A stretch of DNA of 64,000 nucleotides, from positions 123,594 through 187,593 of the forward strand of contig NZ_WFLJ01000014.1 of the NCBI RefSeq assembly GCF_009208735.1, written 5' to 3'. The position numbers and the translations under genes were made by a program. Of the stretch, positions 27,306 to 35,496 are shown one piece after another. How positions within the stretch are numbered: the stretch's first letter is position 1; the number at the start of each line of letters is the position of its first letter. Below the pieces are notes generated by a model, which worked only from the letters and a program-made list of their open reading frames with translations, ran no database searches and had not been told where the DNA came from. This stretch comes from Janthinobacterium rivuli. Its GTDB lineage: Bacteria > Pseudomonadota > Gammaproteobacteria > Burkholderiales > Burkholderiaceae_D.

Positions 27306-29138
27306 ATGGACGGCGGCATGCATAACGGGCAGCGCAGCCTGTGGGAGATCCTGGGCACGGAGCCGACCGGCGACGAGCGCGCCCTCAAGCGCGCGTACGC
27401 GAAGCGCCTGAAGGTGACGCGTCCCGAGGACGATCCGGCCGCCTTCCAGGAGCTGCGCGAAGCGTATGAATACGCGCTGCGCCATGCGCACCTGTTTGCC
27501 GGGGAACTGCCGGAAGCGCACGTGGCCGGGACCAAGGCCGAAGCGGCGGACGCGCCGGAAGCGCCGCCCATGGAAGCGGCCGAGCTATGGGGCGTCATCG
27601 ACGAGGCGGCGCAGGAAACGCAGGCGCCGCCGGCGGAACTGTGGGGCGTCATCGCCCAGGAGCCCGCACCGCCGCAGGAGCAATGGGGCGTGGTCGCCAT
27701 CGATCCGGCGCAGGAAGCGGCCAATCTGTGGCAAGGCTGCCTGGCGCTGGTGCGGCACGCCGATGCCGACGACGTGCTGGCCCGCATGCTGCAGGACGAC
27801 GCCATGCTGAACCTCGACGTGCGCGAGGAATTCGAGCTGTGCGCGCTGCGCTATTGCGCCAGCGCCGGCTATGACCTGGCGTTGCGCCGGGCCCTGTTCG
27901 AGCAGCTGGGCTGGGACCACGATTTTTCCTACCTGGCGCGCAGCCATGCGGACCTGGTGCGCGGCGCCGTGCAGCGCTACCGGGCGGACCGCTCGTTCGC
28001 CCATTTCAGCGACAACCGCGACAGCTACCCGGGCCTGGACTGCATCATGTCGCAGCAGCCGCCATCGGCCTACGCGCGCCAGCTGTTCGACCGCAAATTC
28101 ACGCTGCAGCTGCGCGAGCTGCTGCACGCGATACGCTGGCAGCACGCCGAAATGCTGGCCTGCAAGCTCGATACGGACCTGTTCGAGCAGTGGGAAGAGG
28201 CCGTGCATGCCAAGCGCTACTTCAAGCAGACGGCGCTGGCCTCGGGCGGCCTGGGCTTCGTGCTGCACTTCATGCTGGCCGGCGTGCTCGATGCGGCCGG
28301 CTTCAAGCTCGGCGACACGGCGGCCTATGCCAGCCTGCTGGGCTTCCAGGCGTTCGCCTTTGGCCTGCTGGCCATGCATGCCTTGCGCTGGCCGGCGCCG
28401 CTGTTCACGCGGCTGGACGCACTCCAGGAAACGCTGCAGGAACGCCTTCCCGTGCTGTGGAAGCGGCCCGGCTTGCGGCAACTGGGCTGGATCGCGCCCT
28501 ATCTCGTGCTGGCCCTGCTGCTGTTCCTGCCAGAACGCGGCGAGACCATGCGCCTCGTCACCGCGGCCGGTTTGTGCGCGTCGGCCCTGCTCGCGTATGC
28601 GATGAACCGGCAATTGCTGCACGGCATGCTGCTGCTCCTTGTCCTCGGTCTGTCGCTGTTTGGCGCCATGTTCATGAGCGGCAGGGGCCAGCCGGCGCTG
28701 GCCGTCGGCGAAGCCATGCCCCTGATCTTTTGCCTGGCGGCGCTGGCCCTGCGCAGCGCCACCGGCCTGTATGGCGATTGCCGCTTCCCCGAGGCGCTCT
28801 TGCCGCGCCTGCGCGCGGCATGGCTGATCGGCTGCGCGGGCTTGCTGTCGCTGCTGTATTTGCAGCTGCTGCCGGCCGCCTTCGTTGGCGCCGCGCTGCT
28901 GCTCTGGTCCTGCGCCGGCATGCTGTTTTCCCCCAGCGATTTCAAGTGGCGCAGCATGTGGCCGCTGGTGCTGGCGCCGTCCATCGCCAGCGTCGTGCTG
29001 GCCAACCTGGCCCCGGCGATGGGGGCGCGCCCCATCATGCATCGCAGCGTCGAAGTAGCCCTGGCCGTGCTGTATTTCACCCTGCGCTATATGTACCAGA
29101 CTTACCGGCTGTCGTCAGCCAAACCCGGGCTGTCATAA
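27306..29138 (+). CDS. J-domain-like membrane protein (DjlB/DjlC type), probable HscC partner
   Basis: This 610-residue protein starts with a J-like domain (residues 10-60: SLWEILGTEPTGDERALKRAYAKRLKVT, then FQELREAYEYAL). The invariant HPD tripeptide that stimulates Hsp70 ATPase reads RPE here (TRPEDDP). A negatively charged linker with repeated ELWGVI units covers about residues 90-135. The C-terminal half, from about 300 on, is a run of some eight or nine hydrophobic helices. The ATG follows the hscC TAA with no gap. Position and fold suggest it anchors HscC at the membrane. Whether it still activates HscC without HPD is unknown. Confidence 0.78.
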   Translation: MDGGMHNGQRSLWEILGTEPTGDERALKRAYAKRLKVTRPEDDPAAFQELREAYEYALRHAHLFAGELPEAHVAGTKAEAADAPEAPPMEAAELWGVIDEAAQETQAPPAELWGVIAQEPAPPQEQWGVVAIDPAQEAANLWQGCLALVRHADADDVLARMLQDDAMLNLDVREEFELCALRYCASAGYDLALRRALFEQLGWDHDFSYLARSHADLVRGAVQRYRADRSFAHFSDNRDSYPGLDCIMSQQPPSAYARQLFDRKFTLQLRELLHAIRWQHAEMLACKLDTDLFEQWEEAVHAKRYFKQTALASGGLGFVLHFMLAGVLDAAGFKLGDTAAYASLLGFQAFAFGLLAMHALRWPAPLFTRLDALQETLQERLPVLWKRPGLRQLGWIAPYLVLALLLFLPERGETMRLVTAAGLCASALLAYAMNRQLLHGMLLLLVLGLSLFGAMFMSGRGQPALAVGEAMPLIFCLAALALRSATGLYGDCRFPEALLPRLRAAWLIGCAGLLSLLYLQLLPAAFVGAALLLWSCAGMLFSPSDFKWRSMWPLVLAPSIASVVLANLAPAMGARPIMHRSVEVALAVLYFTLRYMYQTYRLSSAKPGLS

Positions 29139-29186
29139 TCAGCCCCACGAATTCAACCGCAACCACTTCACACCGAAACAAGCGCC

Positions 29187-31541
29187 ATGTCCACACAAAC
29201 CAATTTATTTGACGATGCCCAGCCTGAGCCGATCGAGCCGGATGAACCGGTATTCGACGGCGAAGCGCTGACCCTCTCCACCTTCGCCGAGCGCGCCTAT
29301 CTCGATTACGCCATCTCCGTCGTCAAGGGCCGCGCCCTGCCCGACGTCTGCGACGGCCAGAAGCCCGTGCAGCGCCGCATCCTGTATGCGATGAATGAGC
29401 TGGGCCTCAATTCCACGGCGAAGCCGCGCAAATCGGCGGCCGTGGTCGGCGACGTGCTGGGTAAATTGCATCCGCACGGCGACCAGTCCGTGTACGACGC
29501 GTTGGTGCGCATGGCGCAGGACTTCTCGCTGCGCTACCCGCTGATCGATGGCCAGGGCAACTTCGGCTCGCGCGATGGCGATGGCGCGGCGGCCATGCGT
29601 TACACGGAAGCGCGCCTGACGCCGATCGCCAAGCTGCTGATGGATGAAATCGGCATGGGCACGGTGGACTTCCAGCCCAACTACGACGGTTCGACGGAAG
29701 AACCGAAGCTGCTGCCGGCGCGCCTGCCGATGGTGCTGCTGAACGGCGCCTCCGGCATCGCAGTGGGCCTGGCGACGGAAATCCCGTCGCACAACCTGGC
29801 GGAAGTGGCCAAGGCGGCTGTCGCCATGATCCGCGATCCGAAGATGACGCACGCCGAGCTGATGGCCATCATGCCCGGTCCCGACTTCCCCGGCGGCGGC
29901 CAGATCATCACGCCGCCGTCGCAGATCCAGGACATGTATGCGAGCGGCCGTGGCAGCATGAAGGTGCGCGCGCGCTGGAAGATCGAAGAGCTGGCGCGCG
30001 GCCAGTGGCAAGCCGTCGTGACGGAACTGCCGCCCGGTACCTCCTCGCAAAAGGTGCTGGAAGAAATCGAGGAATTGACGAATCCGAAGATCAAGCTGGG
30101 CAAGAAGGCGCTGTCGCCGGACCAGGTGGCCCTGAAGGCGCTGATCCTCAATTCGCTCGACACCATCCGCGACGAATCGGGCCGCGCCGCGCCCGTGCGC
30201 CTGGTGTTCGAGCCGAAGTCGAAGAACCAGGACCAGACGGAATTCATGCTGATGCTGCTGGCGCACACCTCGCTGGAATCGTCGACCTCGATCAACCTGG
30301 TGATGATCGGCGGCGATGGCCGTCCGCGCCAGAAAGGCCTGGGCGACATCCTGCGCGAGTGGATCGATTTCCGCTTCGAAACCGTCACGCGCCGCACCGG
30401 CTACAAACTGGGCAAGGTCAAGGACCGCATCCATATCCTGGAAGGACGCGAAGCGATCCTGCTCAATATCGACAAGGTGATCCAGATCATCCGTAATTCG
30501 GATGAACCGAAGGCGGCCCTGATCGAGGCGTTCAAACTGTCCGAACGCCAGGCCGACGACATCCTGGAAATCCGCTTGCGCCAGCTGGCGCGCCTGGAAA
30601 CGATCAAGATCCAGCAGGAACTGGCCGAGCTGCGCAAGGAAGAAAAGTCGCTGCAAGACCTGCTCGACAACCCGGGCTCGATGAAGCGCGCCATCATCCG
30701 CGAAATCGAAGCGGACGCCAAGCAGTTCGGCGATGCGCGCCGCACCCTGATCGAGGAAGCGCAAAAAGCCGTGGCCGAGCAAAAAGTGGTCGATGAACCG
30801 GTCACCGTCATCATCTCGGAAAAAGGCTGGGTGCGCGCGCGCACCGGCATCGGCCACGATGCGGCGCAGTTCACGTTCAAGGCGGGCGACAGCCTGCATG
30901 GCGCCTTCGAATGCCGCACGGTCGACACGCTGCTGGGCTTTGGCAACAACGGCAAGATCTACTCGGTGCCCGTCTCGGCCCTGCCCAACGCGCGCGGCGA
31001 TGGCGTGCCGATCACGACCTTGTGCGACCTGAGCGGCGGCACGCCGGGCAACGCCGTGCGCATCCTCCATTATTTTGCGGGCAACGGCGCCACCAGCTTG
31101 CTGCTGGCGACGAGCGCCGGCTACGGCTTCATCGCCAAGGCGGGCGACATGACGAGCCGTCTGAAAGGCGGCAAGGCCTTCATCACCCTGGACGACGGCG
31201 ACGTGCCTCTGGCGCCGAAAGTCATTCCCGAGGCGGCCAGCGCCCTGGCCTGCCTGACGGAAGACGCGCGCCTGCTGGTGTTCGGTCTCGATGAAATGAA
31301 AACCCTGTCCAAGGGCGGCACCGGCGTCAAGCTGATCGACCTCGATGCCAAGGACAAGCTGCTGGCCGTGCAGCCGATCACGCAGCGCGGCGTGGTGGTC
31401 TCGGGCATCGGCCGGGCCTCGAAGCCCCAGGATGCGTCGCTGGGCGCCACGGCCCTGGCCGAGCATTTCGGCAAGCGCGCGAAGAAGGGCAAGGCGCTGG
31501 CGGCCAAGCTGAAACCGGTCTCCATGGCGGCCATCGGCTGA
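29187..31541 (+). CDS. parC: DNA topoisomerase IV subunit A
   Basis: This 784-residue breakage-reunion subunit of topoisomerase IV pairs with ParE. The N-terminal region has [63 protein letters not shown] and the catalytic Tyr in [12 protein letters not shown]. The C-terminal beta-pinwheel is degenerate, as usual for ParC, and the chain ends in a basic Lys/Ala tail. It starts 48 bases after the J-protein gene and is followed by an intrinsic terminator, so parE, hscC, the J-like gene and parC look like one operon. Confidence 0.97.
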   Translation: MSTQTNLFDDAQPEPIEPDEPVFDGEALTLSTFAERAYLDYAISVVKGRALPDVCDGQKPVQRRILYAMNELGLNSTAKPRKSAAVVGDVLGKLHPHGDQSVYDALVRMAQDFSLRYPLIDGQGNFGSRDGDGAAAMRYTEARLTPIAKLLMDEIGMGTVDFQPNYDGSTEEPKLLPARLPMVLLNGASGIAVGLATEIPSHNLAEVAKAAVAMIRDPKMTHAELMAIMPGPDFPGGGQIITPPSQIQDMYASGRGSMKVRARWKIEELARGQWQAVVTELPPGTSSQKVLEEIEELTNPKIKLGKKALSPDQVALKALILNSLDTIRDESGRAAPVRLVFEPKSKNQDQTEFMLMLLAHTSLESSTSINLVMIGGDGRPRQKGLGDILREWIDFRFETVTRRTGYKLGKVKDRIHILEGREAILLNIDKVIQIIRNSDEPKAALIEAFKLSERQADDILEIRLRQLARLETIKIQQELAELRKEEKSLQDLLDNPGSMKRAIIREIEADAKQFGDARRTLIEEAQKAVAEQKVVDEPVTVIISEKGWVRARTGIGHDAAQFTFKAGDSLHGAFECRTVDTLLGFGNNGKIYSVPVSALPNARGDGVPITTLCDLSGGTPGNAVRILHYFAGNGATSLLLATSAGYGFIAKAGDMTSRLKGGKAFITLDDGDVPLAPKVIPEAASALACLTEDARLLVFGLDEMKTLSKGGTGVKLIDLDAKDKLLAVQPITQRGVVVSGIGRASKPQDASLGATALAEHFGKRAKKGKALAAKLKPVSMAAIG

Positions 31542-31560
31542 TCGCCACCCGGCCATACGA

Positions 31561-31588
31561 AAAGACAGGTTCGCCTGTCTTTTTTTTC
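31561..31588 (+). terminator. intrinsic terminator after parC
   Basis: A stem of aaaagacagg and cctgtctttt closes on a stable ttcg tetraloop (31571-31574) and runs into eight T residues. It lies 19 bases after the parC stop and marks the end of the topoisomerase IV operon. Confidence 0.92.
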
Positions 31589-31712
31589 GCCCATCGCCGC
31601 GCAGCGGCAGCAGGAAAGATAGTTTTACAGATAATTTTGCAGATCTGTCCCGCGTTCCCGTTATCCCTGCAGGCACGCCACCGGCATGCCGCCCACGGAC
31701 AGGAGAACAGGG

Positions 31713-31754
31713 ATGACAAACAACGTTTCAGGCAAGCCGCCATGCAGCGCCTGA
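31713..31754 (+). CDS. possible 13-residue leader peptide before the orphan LuxR-type gene
   Basis: A short frame (MTNNVSGKPPCSA) has the best ribosome site in the region (aggaga, 7 bases before its ATG) and overlaps the start of the HTH gene in another frame. Terminating ribosomes could restart at 31742, 13 bases back. This may be a coupling device or a trace of a frameshift. Confidence 0.3.
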   Translation: MTNNVSGKPPCSA

Positions 31755-31930
31755 CCCCGGCCGAACGGCGGGTGGCGGCCATGGCGGCCGAAGGCTTGCC
31801 GTATAAAAGCATCGCCAGGGAACTGGGCAAGTCGCCGGCCACCGTGCGCAACCAGCTGCATGCGATTTACCAGAAGCTGGGCGTGGGCAACCGCACGGCG
31901 CTCGCCTGCAAACTGCGCGGCACGCCTTAA
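31742..31930 (+). CDS. orphan LuxR-type helix-turn-helix protein
   Basis: This 62-residue protein is little more than a GerE/LuxR DNA-binding domain: LTPAERRVAAMAAEGLPYKSIARELGKSPATVRNQLHAIYQKLGVGNRTALA. No receiver or ligand domain precedes it. The ATG at 31742 lacks its own ribosome site. A good one (aggaga, 31701-31706) instead serves an overlapping 13-codon frame at 31713-31754, so translation may be coupled through that leader. An in-frame TTG at 31637 would give 97 residues but is poorly supported. It could be a remnant of a larger regulator. Confidence 0.6.
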   Translation: MQRLTPAERRVAAMAAEGLPYKSIARELGKSPATVRNQLHAIYQKLGVGNRTALACKLRGTP

Positions 31931-32301
31931 CGCCGCGACAGGCGCAGCACGTCGGGCGTCGCTTCAACGATGTCGATCACCTCCTGCGCCCCGCCAGCAT
32001 CGCCCAGCGCGTAACGCCCCATGCCCAGGGGCCGCAACCGGGTCACGGGGCCGGCGCGGGGCCGGTCATCGGGGCCGGGCGCCATCGACGTCAAGGTCGC
32101 CTCCCCTGGCGCCATGGCGCCGGCAGGCACGCCGAACTCCAGCACCTTGCGCCCCTTGCGGCTGGGCGGAAAGGCGAACGTGGCCGTGGGCCGGTACACC
32201 TCGATACCATCCGCATCCTCCTCGAAGGAATGCGTCCAGCTACCGCTGGGCAAAGCCATCGTCATGCCGTGCATGCCGCCTCCCGTTGAACAGATTGTCA
32301 T
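31927..32301 (-). CDS. unknown 124-residue protein coupled to the metallopeptidase-propeller gene
   Basis: I do not recognise this protein. The ATG at 32301 shares a base with the stop of the upstream peptidase gene (TGATG), which implies co-translation. The sequence is Pro/Gly-rich and beta-like (IEVYRPTATFAFPPSRKGRKVLEFGVPAG, later RLRPLGMGRYALGD), with no signal peptide or membrane helix. A start at 32310 adds three residues. It could be an immunity or accessory protein for the peptidase; this is inference from coupling only. Confidence 0.6.
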   Translation of the reverse strand: MTICSTGGGMHGMTMALPSGSWTHSFEEDADGIEVYRPTATFAFPPSRKGRKVLEFGVPAGAMAPGEATLTSMAPGPDDRPRAGPVTRLRPLGMGRYALGDAGGAQEVIDIVEATPDVLRLSRR

Positions 32302-34640
32302 CAGAAACACGATACCACGCCGCCCAGGCTTTCATAGCCGCTCACGGAAGGCGACCAGGCCGTGCCGTTCCACGCCTTGTGGAACAGGGCGCCATTCGTG
32401 CCCGTGACAAACACGTCGAGGCGGTTCGCCGCCCACGCCGTGGCGCGCGGACGCGAGGTGCAGATGCCGCCCAGGTTTTCAAACCCCGTCACGGAAGGCG
32501 ACCAGGCGGATCCATTCCACGCCTTGTGGTACAGGGCGCTGTCCGTGCCGATGACGAAGACATCGAGCCGGTTGGGCGCCCACGACACGGCTTCCACCTC
32601 GCCCACGCAGATGCCGCCCAGGCGTTCGAAGCCGTCGTTGGACGGCCCCCATTTCGCGCCATCCCACCACTTGTGGTACAACGCGCCATCGGTGCCCGTA
32701 ACGAAGACGTCGAGGCGGTTCGGCCCCCACGCCACCGCCTTCGGCGACGAGGTGCAGATGCCGCCCAGGCGCTCGTAGCCCGTCAGCGACGGTCCCCAGG
32801 CCGTGCCGTTCCACCACTTGTGGTACAGGGCCCGGTCCGTGCCGATGACGAAGACATCGAGGCGGTTCGGCCCCCACGCCACGGCTTCCGGCTGGCCCAG
32901 GCAGATACCGCCCATGGCTTCGTAGCCCGTCAGCGACGGCCCCCAGGCCGCGCCGTTCCACCACTTGTGATACAGGGCCCGGTCCGTGCCGACGACAAAC
33001 ACGTCGAGCCGGTTCGGACCCCAGGCCACGGCGCGCGGATCGCCCACGCACAAACCGCCCATCGCCTCATAGCCGGTCAGGGACGGCCCCCACGCCGTGC
33101 CGTTCCACCATTTGTGGAACAAGCCGCTGTCGGTGCCCGTGACGAACACATCGAGCCGGTTCGGCGCCCACGACACCACCTGCGGCGCGCTGGTGCAGAT
33201 GCCGCCCTGGCCTTCATAGCCGGTGACGGACGGCGCCCAGGCCGTGCCATTCCAGGCCTTGTGGTACAGCGCGCGGTCCGTGCCCACCACGAAGACGTCG
33301 AGGCGGTTCGCGCCCCAGGCCACGACGGGAGAAGAGCTCTGGCGCGGCGTGGCGCCCGTGCCGCCCGTCCCCGTGCCGATGCTGGCGCGCGGACCATCGA
33401 GGCAAGCCTGCATGCGCGCCACCTGGCCCGCCGTGAACATGAACATGGCGGGATCGTCGACATAATCCATGTAATTCATGAACATGTCGCCATTCGGCCC
33501 ATTGCTGCAGGAAATGTGGGGGAACGAGGGCTGTCCCGTGTTCGGCCCGCCCTGGTTGGGCGTGTCGGCCACGTTGTCCGTGCCCGAGCAGCCGGTGCCG
33601 TCGTCACCCCAGATATGGTTCAGGTTCAGCCAGTGGCCGATTTCATGCGTGGCCGTGCGTCCCAGGTGGAACGGCGGCGCCGCCGTGCCGCTCGTGCCAA
33701 ACGCCGATTGCAGGATCACCACGCCGTCGGTGGCGGCCGGGCCGCCGGGAAACTGCGCGTAGCCCAGCAGGCCGCCACCCAGCTGGCATACCCAGATATT
33801 GAGATAGGTATCGGCCGGCCAGGCATTCATGCCGCCCGTCGCCTGCGACTTGACGGCATCGTCCGCGCCAAACGAGGCCACCGTCGTCTGGCGCCGCTCG
33901 ATGCCGCTGGTGGCCGCACCGTTCGGATCGATCGTGGCCAGGGCGAATTCCACGCGCGCATCGGCCGTCAGCGGCAGGAACGGCGCCGGCGTGCTGTTGA
34001 CATCCGGATTGACGCGCCGGAAGTCACGGTTCAGCACGTCGATCTGGCTGGCGATCTGCGCATCCGAAATATTCTGCGCGGCCGTATTCCACACCACGTG
34101 CACCACCACCGGTATCTGCGTCACGCCGGAACGGCCGGCGATACTGCCGTCGCCCGCGTACAATCCGGCCAGGTTTTCGATATCGGCGCGTACGCTCGCA
34201 TAGGATGGATCTTCGGTCAGCAGGCGGCGATGCACGTCCATCGTGGCGCAGGTGCGCACCTGCGGCGCGCCGCCGCCCTGCCCTCCGCCACCGCCTCCGC
34301 CGCCCCCCATGCCGCCACCGCCGCCCCCGCTATCGCGGTCGCCGCCCATGCCGCCGCCATCGCCCACGTGCATGCAACTGGCGCCAGCCATGCCCTGCGA
34401 TGCCTGCTGCATGCCGCCGCCCGGCATGCTCCCGGCGCCGGCGGTGGCCGCGGCATGGGTAGCGGCCTGGTCCGCGTACGACACGCCCGGGCGCGAGCCG
34501 GACATGGCATCGCCGTCGCCTGCCGCGCCAGCGTCGGCCTGTATGTCGCCTTCGACCGGCATCGCCTGCACGGAAGACATGGCGGACATGCCTTCAGCCG
34601 AACCGGTGGCCGGTGATTTTTTCGTTTTAGCGGTGCTCAT
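32301..34640 (-). CDS. pappalysin-type (M43) metallopeptidase with C-terminal seven-repeat propeller
   Basis: This 779-residue protein has three parts. Residues 1-128 are low-complexity, with Met, Ala and long Gly runs and no Sec signal peptide. Residues 130-420 form a metzincin peptidase: [11 protein letters not shown] at 332-342 supplies the zinc ligands and MNYMDY at 388-393 the Met-turn, as in M43 pappalysins. Residues 436-779 are seven repeats of about 48-49 residues of the form [29 protein letters not shown], resembling bacterial lectin propellers of the PLL type. The propeller probably binds glycans and targets the protease. If it is exported, the route must be non-Sec. A coupled 124-residue gene follows. 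Confidence 0.85.
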   Translation of the reverse strand: MSTAKTKKSPATGSAEGMSAMSSVQAMPVEGDIQADAGAAGDGDAMSGSRPGVSYADQAATHAAATAGAGSMPGGGMQQASQGMAGASCMHVGDGGGMGGDRDSGGGGGGMGGGGGGGGGQGGGAPQVRTCATMDVHRRLLTEDPSYASVRADIENLAGLYAGDGSIAGRSGVTQIPVVVHVVWNTAAQNISDAQIASQIDVLNRDFRRVNPDVNSTPAPFLPLTADARVEFALATIDPNGAATSGIERRQTTVASFGADDAVKSQATGGMNAWPADTYLNIWVCQLGGGLLGYAQFPGGPAATDGVVILQSAFGTSGTAAPPFHLGRTATHEIGHWLNLNHIWGDDGTGCSGTDNVADTPNQGGPNTGQPSFPHISCSNGPNGDMFMNYMDYVDDPAMFMFTAGQVARMQACLDGPRASIGTGTGGTGATPRQSSSPVVAWGANRLDVFVVGTDRALYHKAWNGTAWAPSVTGYEGQGGICTSAPQVVSWAPNRLDVFVTGTDSGLFHKWWNGTAWGPSLTGYEAMGGLCVGDPRAVAWGPNRLDVFVVGTDRALYHKWWNGAAWGPSLTGYEAMGGICLGQPEAVAWGPNRLDVFVIGTDRALYHKWWNGTAWGPSLTGYERLGGICTSSPKAVAWGPNRLDVFVTGTDGALYHKWWDGAKWGPSNDGFERLGGICVGEVEAVSWAPNRLDVFVIGTDSALYHKAWNGSAWSPSVTGFENLGGICTSRPRATAWAANRLDVFVTGTNGALFHKAWNGTAWSPSVSGYESLGGVVSCF
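32304..33335 (-). repeat. seven tandem coding repeats (propeller blades)
   Basis: Seven in-frame copies of a roughly 145-bp unit encode the blades of the propeller. The nucleotide copies are highly similar, especially the middle three, which suggests recent duplication or gene conversion. Unit phrases such as NRLDVFV.GTD and LYHKWWNG recur in each copy. Confidence 0.85.
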
Positions 34641-34660
34641 GATGTCTCCCTTCGTCTGTT

Positions 34661-34718
34661 TGCCAGATCACTATGGCACGGCGAAAAGAGGAGCATTTGT
34701 GCCAGATCAAGACTGGCA
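34661..34718. promoter_or_regulatory. paired inverted repeats upstream of the metallopeptidase gene
   Basis: tgcca-N8-tggca (34661-34678) and tgccag-N7-ctggca (34700-34718) share the sequence tgccagatca. Their centres are 39.5 bp apart, close to four helical turns. They lie 21-78 bases before the peptidase ATG and look like a double operator for a dimeric regulator. The regulator is not identified. Confidence 0.55.
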
Positions 34719-34745
34719 AGCGACGCCCGGGAAAAGTGGCGGACG

Positions 34746-34772
34746 AAAAAAAAGACAGCCGAAGCTGTCTTT
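34746..34772 (-). terminator. intrinsic terminator of the Ala/Lys-rich protein gene
   Basis: On the minus strand, aaagacagc and gctgtcttt pair around a short loop and run into eight further T residues (34753-34746). It is about 35 bases past the stop of the 34806 gene. A second GC-rich hairpin lies between (34778-34797). Confidence 0.8.
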
Positions 34773-34805
34773 GGGGCTTGCGGGCCGTGGCCCGCAAACG
34801 GGGAA

Positions 34806-35282
34806 TTACTTGGCGGCGGCTGCCTTGACTTCAGCGTCGGCCTTGGCCTTGGCTTCTTCCGTCTTGGTGGCGGCCAGAGCCTTGTCGGCGTTCGCTTCCA
34901 CTTTTTCCTTGGCGACCTTGGCGTTCGCTTTCACGGCCGTCTTGGTGGCTTTCGCATCGGCCTTGGCATCGGTTTTATCCGCCTTGGCTTCCGCTTTCAG
35001 CTTGTCCTCCGCATCGGCGTTGACGACTTTGTCGTGTGCCTTGGCCTTGGTTTTGTTGGCCTTGTGGTGGGCGTCGGCTTTCTTGTCGTCGGCCTTCATT
35101 TCCGCCTTGGCGACATTCGCGTCAGCCTTGGCATCGACTTTGGCTTCCGAGGCGACAGCCTTGTTGACGTCTTTTTGCGCGGAAGCCTGGGCTTTCACGA
35201 CGGCTTCCGTGGCCGGCGCGGTTTGCGCGAAGGCGGCGGTGGCAAACAGGGTAGCGATCAGTGCGGCGAGTAATTTGTTCAT
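34806..35282 (-). CDS. exported Ala/Lys/Asp-rich repetitive protein
   Basis: This 158-residue protein has a clear signal peptide (MNKLLAALIATLFATAAFA) and a mature chain made almost wholly of Ala, Lys, Asp and Glu in irregular KADAKAD-type units. Such sequence should form a highly charged single helix or coiled coil, or be disordered. The start at 35282 has aaagg 8 bases upstream; an earlier in-frame TTG was rejected. It has its own promoter (35313-35341) and terminator, so it is a single gene. Function is unknown; envelope stress or polyanion binding would be guesses. Confidence 0.75.
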   Translation of the reverse strand: MNKLLAALIATLFATAAFAQTAPATEAVVKAQASAQKDVNKAVASEAKVDAKADANVAKAEMKADDKKADAHHKANKTKAKAHDKVVNADAEDKLKAEAKADKTDAKADAKATKTAVKANAKVAKEKVEANADKALAATKTEEAKAKADAEVKAAAAK

Positions 35283-35312
35283 GATGTGACCTTTCAATAT
35301 GGTTTAATTTTA

Positions 35313-35341
35313 TTCTTACTAAAGGCGGGCAAAATGTTCAA
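35313..35341 (-). promoter_or_regulatory. sigma-70 promoter of the Ala/Lys-rich protein gene
   Basis: On the minus strand, TTGAAC (35341-35336) and TAAGAA (35318-35313) are 17 bp apart, about 30 bases before the ATG. The surrounding 60 bp are AT-rich against a GC-rich genome. Confidence 0.6.
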
Positions 35342-35401
35342 AATTTGCCAGGCATCGCGCTGTTTCTTGATGTAGCGCAATGGCATGACTTCATAGTAAA
35401 G

Positions 35402-35435
35402 ACAAAACCAAAACCAGACAGTGCGTTAGCGCACT
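35402..35435 (-). terminator. possible terminator at the end of the FNR-controlled operon
   Basis: The dyad agtgcg-ttag-cgcact (35420-35435) lies about 60 bases past the ackA stop. On the minus strand it is followed by a T-rich stretch (35417-35402). The stem is short, so efficiency may be modest. Confidence 0.5.
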
Positions 35436-35496
35436 CAACGGAAAATATGTGCAATCCGGCACGTTCCCCATGGAGTGCGATGGCACGGTCAGATCC

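Noticed and set aside
31637..31741. Longer start for the LuxR-type protein (TTG at 31637)
   Set aside because: The added 35 residues are polar and unlike any domain, and the TTG has no ribosome site. The ATG at 31742 was kept.
32304..33335. CRISPR-like or satellite array
   Set aside because: The regular repeats are in frame and encode propeller blades with conserved protein motifs. There are no unique spacers.
34695..34720. Sigma-54 promoter before the metallopeptidase gene
   Set aside because: CTGGCAC is present on the minus strand, but the spacing from GG to GC is 7 bases instead of the required 10.
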